Shown here: piece by piece, positions 1-8,105 of the stretch
Layout: every line of letters starts with the position of its first letter
Position numbering within the stretch: position 1 is the first letter of the stretch
Assembly (NCBI GenBank): GCA_950054395.1
Contig: CATLOZ010000006.1
Span: 1 to 39,110 of the forward strand
Reading direction: 5' to 3'
From: an uncultured Chloroflexota bacterium
Lineage (GTDB): Bacteria > Chloroflexota > Dehalococcoidia > Lucifugimonadales > GCA-002694895
DNA length: 39,110 nucleotides
Translations under genes and position numbers: made by a program
The notes under the pieces: generated by a model
Seen by the model: only the letters and a program-made list of their open reading frames with translations
Told to the model about the DNA's origin: nothing
Databases searched by the model: none

Positions 1-47
1 CATAATCTAATCTCTCTTTTTCACTTTATAAAAAACAATAACACATT

Positions 48-1271
48 TTAATTTTTTTCATCTTTATTAAATTTAATAAAGATGAAAATTGTTGTAATGA
101 ATATAATTGATAATATTATACCCAAATTTAAGAGTCCTATGATTTGAAATACTTTTTTATATGAAAATATATTAATAAGAATTCCAATAACAATTGGACC
201 AAAAACTTTCCCAAAATTTCTCAAAGAACCAATTATTCCCATAACTGTTCCAATATTATTTACATTTGTATGTAATGATACAAGGGCTATAGCGGATGGG
301 AGTACAGTAGCCTCAGAAATTCCAATAAAAATTGCAGGTATAAATAATGTAGAAGTGTTTAGTGAATATGATACAAAAAACATAGCTATACTAAGCAAAA
401 TAAGGCCAAAAATTATATTAGGATAATATCCTAATTTATCCCCGGAAATACCTCCTAACGGTCTTAGCAAGATATGAATAATTTCAGAAGTTGTTAAAAA
501 AGATCCTGCTATTAGAGTATTGTGCCCTGAGGTAACTAAATATAAAGGTATAAAGACTTTCATTGAATAAAATACTGCGTAAAAAGACCATTCTATTAGT
601 CCTACAATCCATATTTGACGTAATTTTGTTAATTGTATAATTTTGTTAATAAATATAGTAATTTCTTTTTTTAAATTTGTATTTTTATTATTATTCGGTA
701 AATTATAAGAACGATCTGTTAAGATTGGAATAAATGCTAAAAAGCTAATTAATCCCGTTATTATAAATAATGTTTTTGGTTGAAAATAAAAAAGTATTAC
801 ACCTCCTGTTATTGGACCTAACAAATAACCAATAGTTCTCGCAGTTCCAAACCATCCAATATAAGAAGCTCTATTATTCACGTATATACTAGTAATTACT
901 GCTAAAGTAATTGGCCCATATATAGCTGTAGATAGTCCATGAAATAATCTTATAATTATTAATTGATAAGGTTCATAAATAATAAGGTATAAAATTGGTG
1001 TTACTGAAAATATAATATTAGCAATTATTAGTAATTGCCTTTTACTGAATTTATCTCCTAGGCCTCCAATAATTGGTTTTAAAAATATTCCTGTTATTGT
1101 TGAAATTGAACTTATAGTTCCTATTAAAGCAGCATTTGCTCCTAATCCTTTTGCAAAAAATGGTAATGCAAACTTTCCAGTCATATAAGCTGATCTATTT
1201 ATTAGTTCAGCTGACCATAAATTTATTAATGTTTTATTATCAGCTTTTAAGTTTTTTTTGAAATTGTACAT
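48..1271 (-). CDS. Major facilitator superfamily transporter
   Basis: This 407-residue protein is almost entirely hydrophobic, with about 12 predicted membrane segments, the usual size and layout of an MFS permease. A motif-A-like loop (GGLGDKFSKRQLL, about residues 69-81) follows the second segment, and a second copy of this pattern (GGISGDKLGYYPN) lies after the middle loop, as expected from the two-fold repeat of the fold. A charged Lys/Asn-rich central loop separates the two halves. The family moves small solutes or drugs across the inner membrane by proton coupling; the substrate cannot be told here. It is divergent from the ABC binding-protein gene and has no clear Shine-Dalgarno sequence. 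The family call is firm; any drug-efflux role would be a guess. Confidence 0.85.
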   Translation of the reverse strand: MYNFKKNLKADNKTLINLWSAELINRSAYMTGKFALPFFAKGLGANAALIGTISSISTITGIFLKPIIGGLGDKFSKRQLLIIANIIFSVTPILYLIIYEPYQLIIIRLFHGLSTAIYGPITLAVITSIYVNNRASYIGWFGTARTIGYLLGPITGGVILFYFQPKTLFIITGLISFLAFIPILTDRSYNLPNNNKNTNLKKEITIFINKIIQLTKLRQIWIVGLIEWSFYAVFYSMKVFIPLYLVTSGHNTLIAGSFLTTSEIIHILLRPLGGISGDKLGYYPNIIFGLILLSIAMFFVSYSLNTSTLFIPAIFIGISEATVLPSAIALVSLHTNVNNIGTVMGIIGSLRNFGKVFGPIVIGILINIFSYKKVFQIIGLLNLGIILSIIFITTIFIFIKFNKDEKN

Positions 1272-1357
1272 AACTTTTGCTATGAAGTTTATGATATAGG
1301 AAAATGTAATTTTTCATTATTAATACTTTAATTAGCTGTTTATTCGTATTTACAGAC

Positions 1358-1386
1358 TTGACACATTCTACTCTATAAGAGAAAAT
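1358..1386 (+). promoter_or_regulatory. Candidate sigma-70 promoter for the ABC binding-protein gene
   Basis: A perfect -35 box TTGACA (1358-1363) is followed after 17 bases by GAAAAT (1381-1386, four of six matches to TATAAT). It lies in the intergenic region between the divergent MFS and binding-protein genes and would give a leader of about 70 bases. The perfect -35 and correct spacing support it; the -10 is weak. Confidence 0.4.
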
Positions 1387-1453
1387 GAATCACCTTCTTT
1401 ATTTATGAAAGGGGGATTTATTAAGGTAATTTTTTAGATAACTTAGTAAAAAT

Positions 1454-1461
1454 GGAGGTGA
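1454..1461 (+). promoter_or_regulatory. Strong Shine-Dalgarno that decides the binding-protein start
   Basis: GGAGGTGA overlaps the in-frame ATG at 1452 used in the ORF track, so that ATG cannot be served by it. The same element sits 5 bases before an in-frame TTG at 1467. Starting there gives a compact signal peptide (MYIIKWLPVLAVFSIMMVVAC). I therefore favour TTG at 1467. Confidence 0.6.
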
Positions 1462-1466
1462 CTAAA

Positions 1467-3266
1467 TTGTATATAATTAAATGGTTACCAGTTTTAGCTG
1501 TCTTTTCGATAATGATGGTTGTTGCTTGTTCTTCGGAAGAAGCTGCAGCACCAGCACCAGCACCAGCTGCTGTTGCTGCTCCAGCTCCAGCTCCCGCAGC
1601 GGCCCCAGCATCGAAAGCACCAGTACAAGCAAGTTCAAGCGGACAAGCTTCAGCACCAGCTGCTGATCCTTCGAAAGCTGTTGCAGGTGGTGGTGGTGAA
1701 AGCGAGCCAAAATTTGGTGGTAAATTACGATATGTAGTTCAGGGCAGTATAAAGTATGTAGATACTATGGCTACCGGTGCTATTGTTACAGGTACTGTTG
1801 GCAGGCATGCTTACGATCAGTTGTTCTGGAGAGATAAAGATTATAATATCTATGGCCAGATGGTAAGTGATTGGAACATGACTCCCGATGGTCTGACTTA
1901 TACTATGACACTTCGTGATGGTCAAACATTCCATAATGGGGATGCTTTGACAGCAGAAGATGTTATGGAGTCTCACAGTCGTTTTGCAAGAGTTGATCCT
2001 TTGGGTCGACAATTGTTAGCGATTTCACCTGGTAATGAAGGTAAAGCTTCTAAGGATTCAAGTTTAAGTCAAACTGCTAGTGGTAATACTATTACTATGA
2101 AGTTTTCTAAACCTACTAGTATGGTTTTAGAATTCTTAGCTCAGCTTGATCCTAGACAGCCTTCTATTATGCATAAGGATATTTGGTCCATAAAAGTTGG
2201 CGCACCTGTAAAAGACGTTATAGGTACAGGAGCTTATAAAATGGATCTATGGATTCAAGGTGAAAAATTAGAATTTTCCAAATTTGATGGATACGTGCCT
2301 AATAAAGGTGAAGAATGGGATTTCACTAAAGGTGAAATTACTCAGTATTTAGATGGTTTCGTAGCATTAGATATTCCGGATCATTCAACAAGAATTGCTG
2401 CTTTACAGACAAATGAAGTAGATGTTCTTGATGACTTTTCTATTGACTTGGCTTCAAACTTAGATGGAGTTGATGGTGTGATATGGGGATCAATTAGAGA
2501 TGGTAACATGGGAGTATTTGCGTTCAATATGAACCATGGTCCATTTGATATGTCCCCAGCTGGTAGGTTAGCTAGAAGAGCTATTGCTGCTGCTGCACCA
2601 AATGCTAAAGTTATGATGGCTGCTGTCGGTGGAGATGATAAATGGACAGAATGTTACATGGCTATTCACTGTGGAACTCCCTGGAGATCTTCTATTACAG
2701 ATATAATACAAAAAGAAGGTCTTAAAACTAAGGGTGGAAACATGAAATTAGGAAAAGAAATATTGGCTAAAGCAGAAGTATTACAGCCTGGTATTTCTGA
2801 AATGGAACTTAGAATAATAGCTGCTAACGATATGCCATTTATGCCTGAGGCAGGATTGGTTATGTGGGAAGCTTTGAGAAACTTAGGTTTCGTGAATACT
2901 GAATTAGTATCATTGGACTGGGGTAGCAGGGTTGCTATAACTGGTGGTGAAGGACCTTGGGAAGCAGCGACTTCCTGGTCAAACTTTGCTAACGGTCTTA
3001 ACCCATTAGCTCCTCATATGTTCGCTGGAAAATCATCTAGTGGATATTTGGATCCAAGAATTGATGCGGTTAGAGATCAATTCTTAGTCGAAACAGATCC
3101 TAAGAAAGCACAGGCTCAGTTTGATGAGATGAATAGATTATTTTATGATAATCCTCCATCTCTTAACTTCTTTCAATTCCAGCCACCACGAGCTATTAGG
3201 GACAACGTTAAAGGCTATTGCTTAAATTGTTTGTTCCCAATACTTCATAATGTTTGGTTGGACTAA
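1467..3266 (+). CDS. ABC transporter substrate-binding lipoprotein, family 5 (peptide/nickel type)
   Basis: This is a secreted solute-binding protein of about 600 residues, of the SBP_bac_5 (DppA/OppA) family that delivers peptides or other solutes to a DppBC-type permease. It starts with a short signal peptide ending in a lipobox (VVAC), so it should be lipid-anchored. An Ala/Pro/Ser-rich flexible linker of about 50 residues follows, then the binding domain, with family-typical stretches such as LRDGQTFHNGDALTAEDV and DHSTRIAALQTNEVDVLDD. Two permease genes follow directly, so it is the first gene of the importer operon. The gene looks less AT-rich than its neighbours, with many GCT and GGT codons, consistent with high expression. 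The ORF track begins 5 codons earlier, but that ATG overlaps the ribosome-binding site. The family is firm; the ligand is unknown. Confidence 0.9.
   Translation: MYIIKWLPVLAVFSIMMVVACSSEEAAAPAPAPAAVAAPAPAPAAAPASKAPVQASSSGQASAPAADPSKAVAGGGGESEPKFGGKLRYVVQGSIKYVDTMATGAIVTGTVGRHAYDQLFWRDKDYNIYGQMVSDWNMTPDGLTYTMTLRDGQTFHNGDALTAEDVMESHSRFARVDPLGRQLLAISPGNEGKASKDSSLSQTASGNTITMKFSKPTSMVLEFLAQLDPRQPSIMHKDIWSIKVGAPVKDVIGTGAYKMDLWIQGEKLEFSKFDGYVPNKGEEWDFTKGEITQYLDGFVALDIPDHSTRIAALQTNEVDVLDDFSIDLASNLDGVDGVIWGSIRDGNMGVFAFNMNHGPFDMSPAGRLARRAIAAAAPNAKVMMAAVGGDDKWTECYMAIHCGTPWRSSITDIIQKEGLKTKGGNMKLGKEILAKAEVLQPGISEMELRIIAANDMPFMPEAGLVMWEALRNLGFVNTELVSLDWGSRVAITGGEGPWEAATSWSNFANGLNPLAPHMFAGKSSSGYLDPRIDAVRDQFLVETDPKKAQAQFDEMNRLFYDNPPSLNFFQFQPPRAIRDNVKGYCLNCLFPILHNVWLD
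1542..1611 (+). repeat. Low-complexity Ala/Pro-coding tract
   Basis: Repeated GCA CCA, GCT CCA and GCT GCT codons encode an Ala-Pro-rich linker directly after the lipobox cysteine. It is a spacer between the membrane anchor and the binding domain, and it produces several spurious ORFs in other frames. Confidence 0.8.
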
Positions 3267-3304
3267 TTAGAAAAGATACTTATCTTATGTAATTAGGTTT
3301 ATAC

Positions 3305-3338
3305 AAAGAGGAACCAGGCCTTGGCTTGGTTCCTCTTT
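3305..3338 (+). terminator. Stable stem-loop after the binding-protein gene
   Basis: AAAGAGGAACCA (3305-3316) is perfectly complementary to TGGTTCCTCTTT (3327-3338). Three more pairs toward the loop, one of them G-T, give about 15 bp with a 4-base loop. There is little T-run beyond the stem (TTTGAAGC), so it may act as a partial terminator or as a 3' mRNA stabiliser, keeping binding-protein levels above permease levels, as such hairpins do in other ABC operons. Confidence 0.65.
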
Positions 3339-3354
3339 GAAGCTACACTTACAT

Positions 3355-3380
3355 TGATTTAATTATTCATAATTAAATCA
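3355..3380. promoter_or_regulatory. AT-rich perfect inverted repeat upstream of the permease genes
   Basis: TGATTTAATTA and TAATTAAATCA are perfect 11-base inverted arms around the 4-base loop TTCA. The element lies between the binding-protein stem-loop and the DppB-like gene. It could be an operator, a second hairpin, or chance in AT-rich sequence. Confidence 0.35.
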
Positions 3381-3433
3381 TGTTAGTTTTATTTATCAAT
3401 TTCCATCTTTAAATACAACAGAGGTATAAAAAT

Positions 3434-4393
3434 ATGGGTAAATATATAGCAAGAAGAACTCTGTTGGTCATCCCTGTTTTATTTATTGTTTCAATTATCA
3501 CGTTTTCTATTATGCAACTTGCTCCCGGTGATCCTGCTGCCATTGTATTAGGTGGGGATTATATTATGTATGCAACTGCTGAAGAGATAGAAGAAATAAG
3601 AGAAAATATGGGAATTAATAGACCACCTATAGAACAATATTTGAGTTGGCTAGGTGGTTTTTTTGTAGGAGAACTAGGCAAATCTTTATTTACAACTGAA
3701 TCAGTTTCATTACTTGTAAGTCAAAAAATTGAAGCAACTATTTCCACAGTTCTTTCAGGTATTACTATAGCTGTAGTTTTAGGCGTACCAATGGGAATAC
3801 TTGCAGGATGGAAAATGAATACATGGATTGATAGATCCGTTATGGTTTTTGCTGTACTTGGATTCGCCATTCCAGGGTTTTGGCTTGCATTTAATTTAAT
3901 TTTTGTATTTTCATTAAAATTAGGATGGTTTCCTGTTTTTGGATTTCGAAGCTTGATGACAGATGGGCCTATAGAATTTTTAAGATATATTACTCTCCCA
4001 GGTATAACTCTAGGAGTTGCTTTTATGGCTTTAATCGCTAGAATGACTAGATCTAGTTTAGTTGAAGTATTAAGTGAAGATTATATTAGGACCGCAAGAG
4101 CCAAAGGATTGAGTGAAAGAATAGTTCTTATAAGACATGCTTTAAGAGCTGCCTCAATGCCTGTGGTTACAGTTATAGGATTGGTTTTTGCTGCTGCTGT
4201 TACTGGGACAGTTATTACAGAGACAGTTTTTGCTATACCAGGGATGGGTAGAATGTTTGTTAAAGCAGTAGGAGATAGAGATTTCCCTGTTATTCAGGGG
4301 CTTATGATGATATTTGCTACATCTTACGTTTTTGTTAATTTATTAGTTGATATTTTGTATGCATATTTAGATCCTAGGGTGAGGTATTCATGA
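3434..4393 (+). CDS. Peptide-type ABC transporter permease, DppB-like
   Basis: This 319-residue inner-membrane permease has the classic DppB/OppB N-terminus (RRTLLVIPVLFIVSIITF, then MQLAPGDPA) and about six membrane segments. The EAA-type loop that contacts the ATPase is visible near the C-terminus (YIRTARAKGLSERIVLIRHALR). It forms half of the channel with the following DppC-like protein. GAGGT at 3421-3425 is well placed before the ATG. The stop codon overlaps the next start by 4 bases (ATGA), so the two permeases are translationally coupled. Family length is normal. Substrate specificity is set by the binding protein and remains unknown. Confidence 0.92.
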   Translation: MGKYIARRTLLVIPVLFIVSIITFSIMQLAPGDPAAIVLGGDYIMYATAEEIEEIRENMGINRPPIEQYLSWLGGFFVGELGKSLFTTESVSLLVSQKIEATISTVLSGITIAVVLGVPMGILAGWKMNTWIDRSVMVFAVLGFAIPGFWLAFNLIFVFSLKLGWFPVFGFRSLMTDGPIEFLRYITLPGITLGVAFMALIARMTRSSLVEVLSEDYIRTARAKGLSERIVLIRHALRAASMPVVTVIGLVFAAAVTGTVITETVFAIPGMGRMFVKAVGDRDFPVIQGLMMIFATSYVFVNLLVDILYAYLDPRVRYS

Positions 4394-5292
4394 CTACTAG
4401 CAATAGAGGGTTTAATCCAAATGAAGTAAGACAGGCTAAAGGTGTAGGTTCTAGGATTTATATTCAATTTATGCGTATGTTAAAAAAGAACCCTAATATG
4501 ATAATTGGATTAGTTATATTAATATTATTTACTACATTGACTATATTTGCTGAATTCTTAGTGAAATATGATCCTACAGCTATTGAACCTATTGATAGAT
4601 TTATGCCACCAGGTGCTAAACATTGGTTTGGATCAGATGTAGTAGGAAGAGATGTGTATGCCAGAGTCATTTACGGAGGAAGAGTATCCTTGTTAGTTGG
4701 TTTTATGGTTGCTACTTTTGTTACAGTAGCGGGATTATTTATTGGTTTAGTTTCAGGATATACTCCTAAATTAGACATAGTAATTCAAAGAATAATGGAT
4801 GCGATTATGTCATTTCCAACATTATTATTAGCGTTAGCTCTTATAGCTATGTTAGGTGGCAGCGTTTGGAATGTAATTGCTGTGATAACAATAGTTGATA
4901 CACCAAGAATGGTTAGAATAGTAAGATCAGCTGTATTATCTGTAAGAGAGCAACAATATATTGATGCAGCAAGGGGAATTGGAGCTCCTGTATCAAGGAT
5001 ATTATTTAATCATATAGCTCCTAATACAATGGCTCCTGTTATTGTTCAGGCAACATATTTCTTTGCAGCGGCTATATTAACAGAAGCTTCTTTGAGCTTT
5101 CTTGGATTAGGCATACCTCCTGAAGATCCAAGTTGGGGTAATATTCTATCTTTAGGTAGAAAATATTTGCAACAGGCATTTTGGATAGCATTTTTCCCGG
5201 GATTAGTTCTAACTATTAACGTGTTAGCTATGAATTTGGTTGGTGATGGCTTAAGAGATGCGTTAGATCCTAAACTTTCAAGAAGCGTGTAA
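4390..5292 (+). CDS. Peptide-type ABC transporter permease, DppC-like
   Basis: This 300-residue permease is the DppC/OppC partner of the preceding gene, which it overlaps by 4 bases. It has the usual N-terminal segment followed by a periplasmic loop with the family motif HWFGSDVVGRDVYARVIYGG (about residues 78-97), then five membrane segments and the ATPase-contacting loop (YIDAARGIGAPVSRILFNH). The C-terminal GDGLRDALDP is typical. No ATPase follows here; the likely ATPases lie at 10463-12524 on the other strand. Confidence 0.92.
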   Translation: MTTSNRGFNPNEVRQAKGVGSRIYIQFMRMLKKNPNMIIGLVILILFTTLTIFAEFLVKYDPTAIEPIDRFMPPGAKHWFGSDVVGRDVYARVIYGGRVSLLVGFMVATFVTVAGLFIGLVSGYTPKLDIVIQRIMDAIMSFPTLLLALALIAMLGGSVWNVIAVITIVDTPRMVRIVRSAVLSVREQQYIDAARGIGAPVSRILFNHIAPNTMAPVIVQATYFFAAAILTEASLSFLGLGIPPEDPSWGNILSLGRKYLQQAFWIAFFPGLVLTINVLAMNLVGDGLRDALDPKLSRSV

Positions 5293-5304
5293 AATCTAAA
5301 TCTA

Positions 5305-5778
5305 ATGATATATTTTATGTCGAATTTTGGAACGATTGCAAGAATATTAAGTGGTATTGGCCTTTCAGTGTTTTTTGGTATATTTGCTTTTTTTACAGTG
5401 CAATCTATTTTTGTATTAACTGGGGGATCATGGGGCTACTGGCCTAAGCCAATAGTTATTTTTGCATGGTTTTATTTTCCAGGATTAATTGCTTCGATTG
5501 GATCTTTTTTACCTACATGGATATATAGTGAGTATCCAAATAGGTATAAGGCTTTAGCAATTTTAATAGTAATTATACTCGTGATTTTTGTAAGTTATTT
5601 TACATTTAATTATACTCTTAATACATATAAAGATTTGGACTATTGGTTACGGTATGGGATGATTAAGGATATGGCAAATACTATTGTATGGATGGCTATA
5701 ATTTCTTCTAATATTGTTTCGCTTTTTTTGTTAGGAGTAATATTTTTATATCAAAATAATTTTAAAAAAAGTTATTAA
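5305..5778 (+). CDS. Small integral membrane protein, unknown function
   Basis: I do not recognise this 157-residue protein. It has four hydrophobic segments, at roughly residues 10-37, 49-67, 87-105 and 126-150, joined by short polar loops, and a Lys-rich C-terminal tail. It begins 12 bases after the DppC-like stop, so it is probably co-transcribed with the importer, although no good Shine-Dalgarno is visible. A second in-frame ATG at 5317 is an equally possible start. No cysteine motif or catalytic signature stands out. It ends 10 bases before the convergent trhO gene. Confidence 0.6.
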   Translation: MIYFMSNFGTIARILSGIGLSVFFGIFAFFTVQSIFVLTGGSWGYWPKPIVIFAWFYFPGLIASIGSFLPTWIYSEYPNRYKALAILIVIILVIFVSYFTFNYTLNTYKDLDYWLRYGMIKDMANTIVWMAIISSNIVSLFLLGVIFLYQNNFKKSY

Positions 5779-5788
5779 TTTTTCTTAT

Positions 5789-6730
5789 TTAATATTTTTT
5801 ATATTCATTTGTGTTTACTTTGTCATAAGCATATGAATGTCCTTTTTCTTTAAACAATTCTATTTGTTTTTGTCTTTCTCTTGATTTATGCTTTTGATCT
5901 TTTGATCTTTTATTAAAGCAATTGGGGCATGATACTCCTATTTCATATTTTTCAGATTTTTTATCATCGTTTGAGATAGGATTTTTGCACCCTTTGCATA
6001 ATTCATATGAACCTGTAGATAAATCGTGCTTTACAGATACTCTGTTATCAAAAACAAAACATTCATCCTCCCATAGAGTATTTTTCTGATCAACTTCTTC
6101 AAGGTATTTCAAAATACCTCCTTCTAATTGATAAATATTTTTAAAACCTTCTTGCAACATATATGCTGATGCCTTTTCACATCTAATACCTCCAGTACAA
6201 TACATCGCAATATTTTGGTCTTTATTTTTAGATAATTCTGATTTTATAAAACCATCAAATTCAATAAAATTTTTTGTCCTTGGATCTGTTGAATTTGTGA
6301 ATCTACCAATTTTCGTCTCATATTTATTTCTTACGTCAATTATTAAAACTGAATCATTTTTAATAAAATTGTTCCAATTTTTAGGTTTTATGAATTCACC
6401 AGTTTTACTAGGATTTTTTACTTTATTTGCAAATGGGATGATTTCTTCTTTTAATTTAATTTTTAATTTGTAAAATGGCATTATTTTGGTATAAGAATAT
6501 TTCATTTCAGTATTATTGAAATTAAATTTATTTAATAATACTGAAAATTCGTTAATGGAATCATTTAATCCTGCAACGGTTCCATTTATTCCTTCAGGGG
6601 AAAGAATTACAGTGCCTTTAATATTTTTTTCATTACAAAAATTATTAAATTGTTTTTTATATTTTGTGAATTTAGATTTAATTCTTCTAAATTCATGAAA
6701 TGCAATAACAGTAAAATGATCTGAATTCAT
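5789..6730 (-). CDS. trhO: tRNA uridine(34) hydroxylase, rhodanese-related TrhO (YceA family)
   Basis: TrhO makes 5-hydroxyuridine at the wobble position of certain tRNAs in an oxygen-dependent reaction. The 313-residue protein has the family layout: an N-terminal ferredoxin-like domain (GTVILSPEGINGTVAG, about 39-54), then a rhodanese domain with the cysteine loop MYCTGGIRCEKASAYM, placing the active cysteine at about residue 178 and a second at 184. The C-terminal part has two CxxC-like pairs (CKGC, CPNC), suggesting metal binding. It starts 6 bases after the amidohydrolase stop, so the two genes probably share a transcript. Length and motifs fit well. Confidence 0.9.
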   Translation of the reverse strand: MNSDHFTVIAFHEFRRIKSKFTKYKKQFNNFCNEKNIKGTVILSPEGINGTVAGLNDSINEFSVLLNKFNFNNTEMKYSYTKIMPFYKLKIKLKEEIIPFANKVKNPSKTGEFIKPKNWNNFIKNDSVLIIDVRNKYETKIGRFTNSTDPRTKNFIEFDGFIKSELSKNKDQNIAMYCTGGIRCEKASAYMLQEGFKNIYQLEGGILKYLEEVDQKNTLWEDECFVFDNRVSVKHDLSTGSYELCKGCKNPISNDDKKSEKYEIGVSCPNCFNKRSKDQKHKSRERQKQIELFKEKGHSYAYDKVNTNEYKKY

Positions 6731-6736
6731 ATTTGT

Positions 6737-7963
6737 TTATATTAGTTCTTTACCATCTTCTTTAACAATATTCCCTCGTAGCATTACTGTACTTATATTA
6801 TGTAGTGCTTTAATATCGTCATTTGGATTACCATCAACAATTATAATATCAGCTGATTTTCCTTTATCTATGGTACCTGTTTCGTTATCTACATCTAAGC
6901 ATTCAGCCGAGGTTTTAGTACAAGCAACAATTGCTTCCATGTTACCCATACCAATTACATCTACCATTCTTTCAGGAGTGTAAGCTATGTCTCCGAATCT
7001 AACATATAACATCCCACTATCAATCCCTGAAACAAATTTTACACCACGTTTCCTCATATCTTGCAATATGCTAGCTCTTTCACCAGGATCTCTAAACATT
7101 CGTGCTTGTTCTTCATTAAAGTCAGGATCTCTAAATGTTCTCATATATCCGGTTGCTACTGTAGCATCCACATAAATTCCTTTTTCTACAATTTGATCAG
7201 CTACATTTTCTTTATAATCAAACATTTTATCTGGGTCTTCAGCGAGCCAAGTACAGTGAATTATATTATGCATTCCTGCTTTGACACAGTTTTCAACACC
7301 TATTGTTCCATGTGCATGTGAACATACTCTTCCTCCAAGTCTAATTGCATCATCAACAACAGCTTTTAATGTTTCTGCAGGGAATTGAGCAGCTCTCATG
7401 TTAGATCGAGGGGTAAAACCACCTCCGGTAGACATGATTTTTATCCATTCTGCTCCAAGTTTTATATTTGCCCTCGCTGCAGTTACTGCTTCATCTAATG
7501 TATCAGCTTCAGTTCCAAAATAATTGCAATGCCCGGCTGTGGTTGTAATTACTTGTCCGGCTAACAGAATTCTTGGTCCAGGTATAATCCCTGCATTTAC
7601 TGCATCTCTAATTGGAAAAGCAATATGATTCTTACTTCCAATGTCTCTCATTGTAGTAACACCACTCATTAGGGTTTTTCTAACAGCATCAGTAGCTCTT
7701 ATAGCTAAAACTGTATCGGAGTCATTTAATGCAGCTTCGTAATTTCCAGGTTCAGGGCTTACATGCATATGTGTATGAACTTCAATTAAGCCAGGCATTA
7801 TTGTTGCGTTAGGATAGTCAAGTATTTCATATCCTTCTTTGGGTAAATTATTAGCATCTGTTATATCTTTTATTTTTCCATTTTCTATTATGACAGCAGA
7901 ATTTTCTTTTGGCTTATTGCCATTTCCATCTATTAGATATTTGCCTTTAATAATCTTATTCAT
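6737..7963 (-). CDS. Metal-dependent amidohydrolase (imidazolonepropionase/Xaa-Pro dipeptidase-like)
   Basis: This 408-residue enzyme belongs to the amidohydrolase superfamily, hydrolases with a metal centre in a TIM barrel. Visible ligands are the HxH pair in EVHTHMHVSP (His63, His65), the probable carbamylated lysine in EWIKIMSTGGG, later histidines in VCSHAHG and NIIHCTW, and the aspartate in SGIDSGM. The C-terminal GTIDKGKSADIIIVDGNP is the standard end of the small beta domain. Close relatives cleave dipeptides or other amides, but substrate cannot be inferred reliably. A strong AGGAGG lies 4 bases before the ATG. The gene sits between the two halves of a peptide importer, so hydrolysis of imported peptides is a reasonable but untested idea. 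Confidence 0.85.
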   Translation of the reverse strand: MNKIIKGKYLIDGNGNKPKENSAVIIENGKIKDITDANNLPKEGYEILDYPNATIMPGLIEVHTHMHVSPEPGNYEAALNDSDTVLAIRATDAVRKTLMSGVTTMRDIGSKNHIAFPIRDAVNAGIIPGPRILLAGQVITTTAGHCNYFGTEADTLDEAVTAARANIKLGAEWIKIMSTGGGFTPRSNMRAAQFPAETLKAVVDDAIRLGGRVCSHAHGTIGVENCVKAGMHNIIHCTWLAEDPDKMFDYKENVADQIVEKGIYVDATVATGYMRTFRDPDFNEEQARMFRDPGERASILQDMRKRGVKFVSGIDSGMLYVRFGDIAYTPERMVDVIGMGNMEAIVACTKTSAECLDVDNETGTIDKGKSADIIIVDGNPNDDIKALHNISTVMLRGNIVKEDGKELI

Positions 7964-7967
7964 AATA

Positions 7968-7993
7968 CCTCCTGTAATATTACAGAGATTATA
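7968..7993 (-). promoter_or_regulatory. -10 box, 14-bp palindrome and Shine-Dalgarno before the amidohydrolase
   Basis: On the minus strand a perfect TATAAT (7988-7993) is followed by the perfect palindrome CTGTAATATTACAG (7972-7985) at the expected transcription start, and then by AGGAGG (7968-7973). A palindrome over the start site is a classic operator position. No convincing -35 box is visible. Confidence 0.35.
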
Positions 7994-8105
7994 ACATTAA
8001 TTCTTTGTAGTAAGTAAATTTATTTTATCCTTATTTTTAAGATAGATTTATAAATTTTTGCAATTTATAATAATTCAGCAGTTATATTCTATTCATGGGA
8101 TTTTC

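Noticed and set aside
1272-1451. Riboswitch in the leader of the binding-protein gene
   Set aside because: I saw only short AT-rich pairings and no match to a known aptamer core.
1477-1737. Several short ORFs on both strands over the start of the binding-protein gene
   Set aside because: They are other-frame readings of the Ala/Pro repeat tract and have low-complexity Ser/Thr/Gln/Leu runs. The lipoprotein frame has an RBS, signal peptide and family domain.
8058-8105. Upstream TTG start of the transketolase N-subunit
   Set aside because: No ribosome-binding site and a non-family extension; TTG at 8106 fits better.
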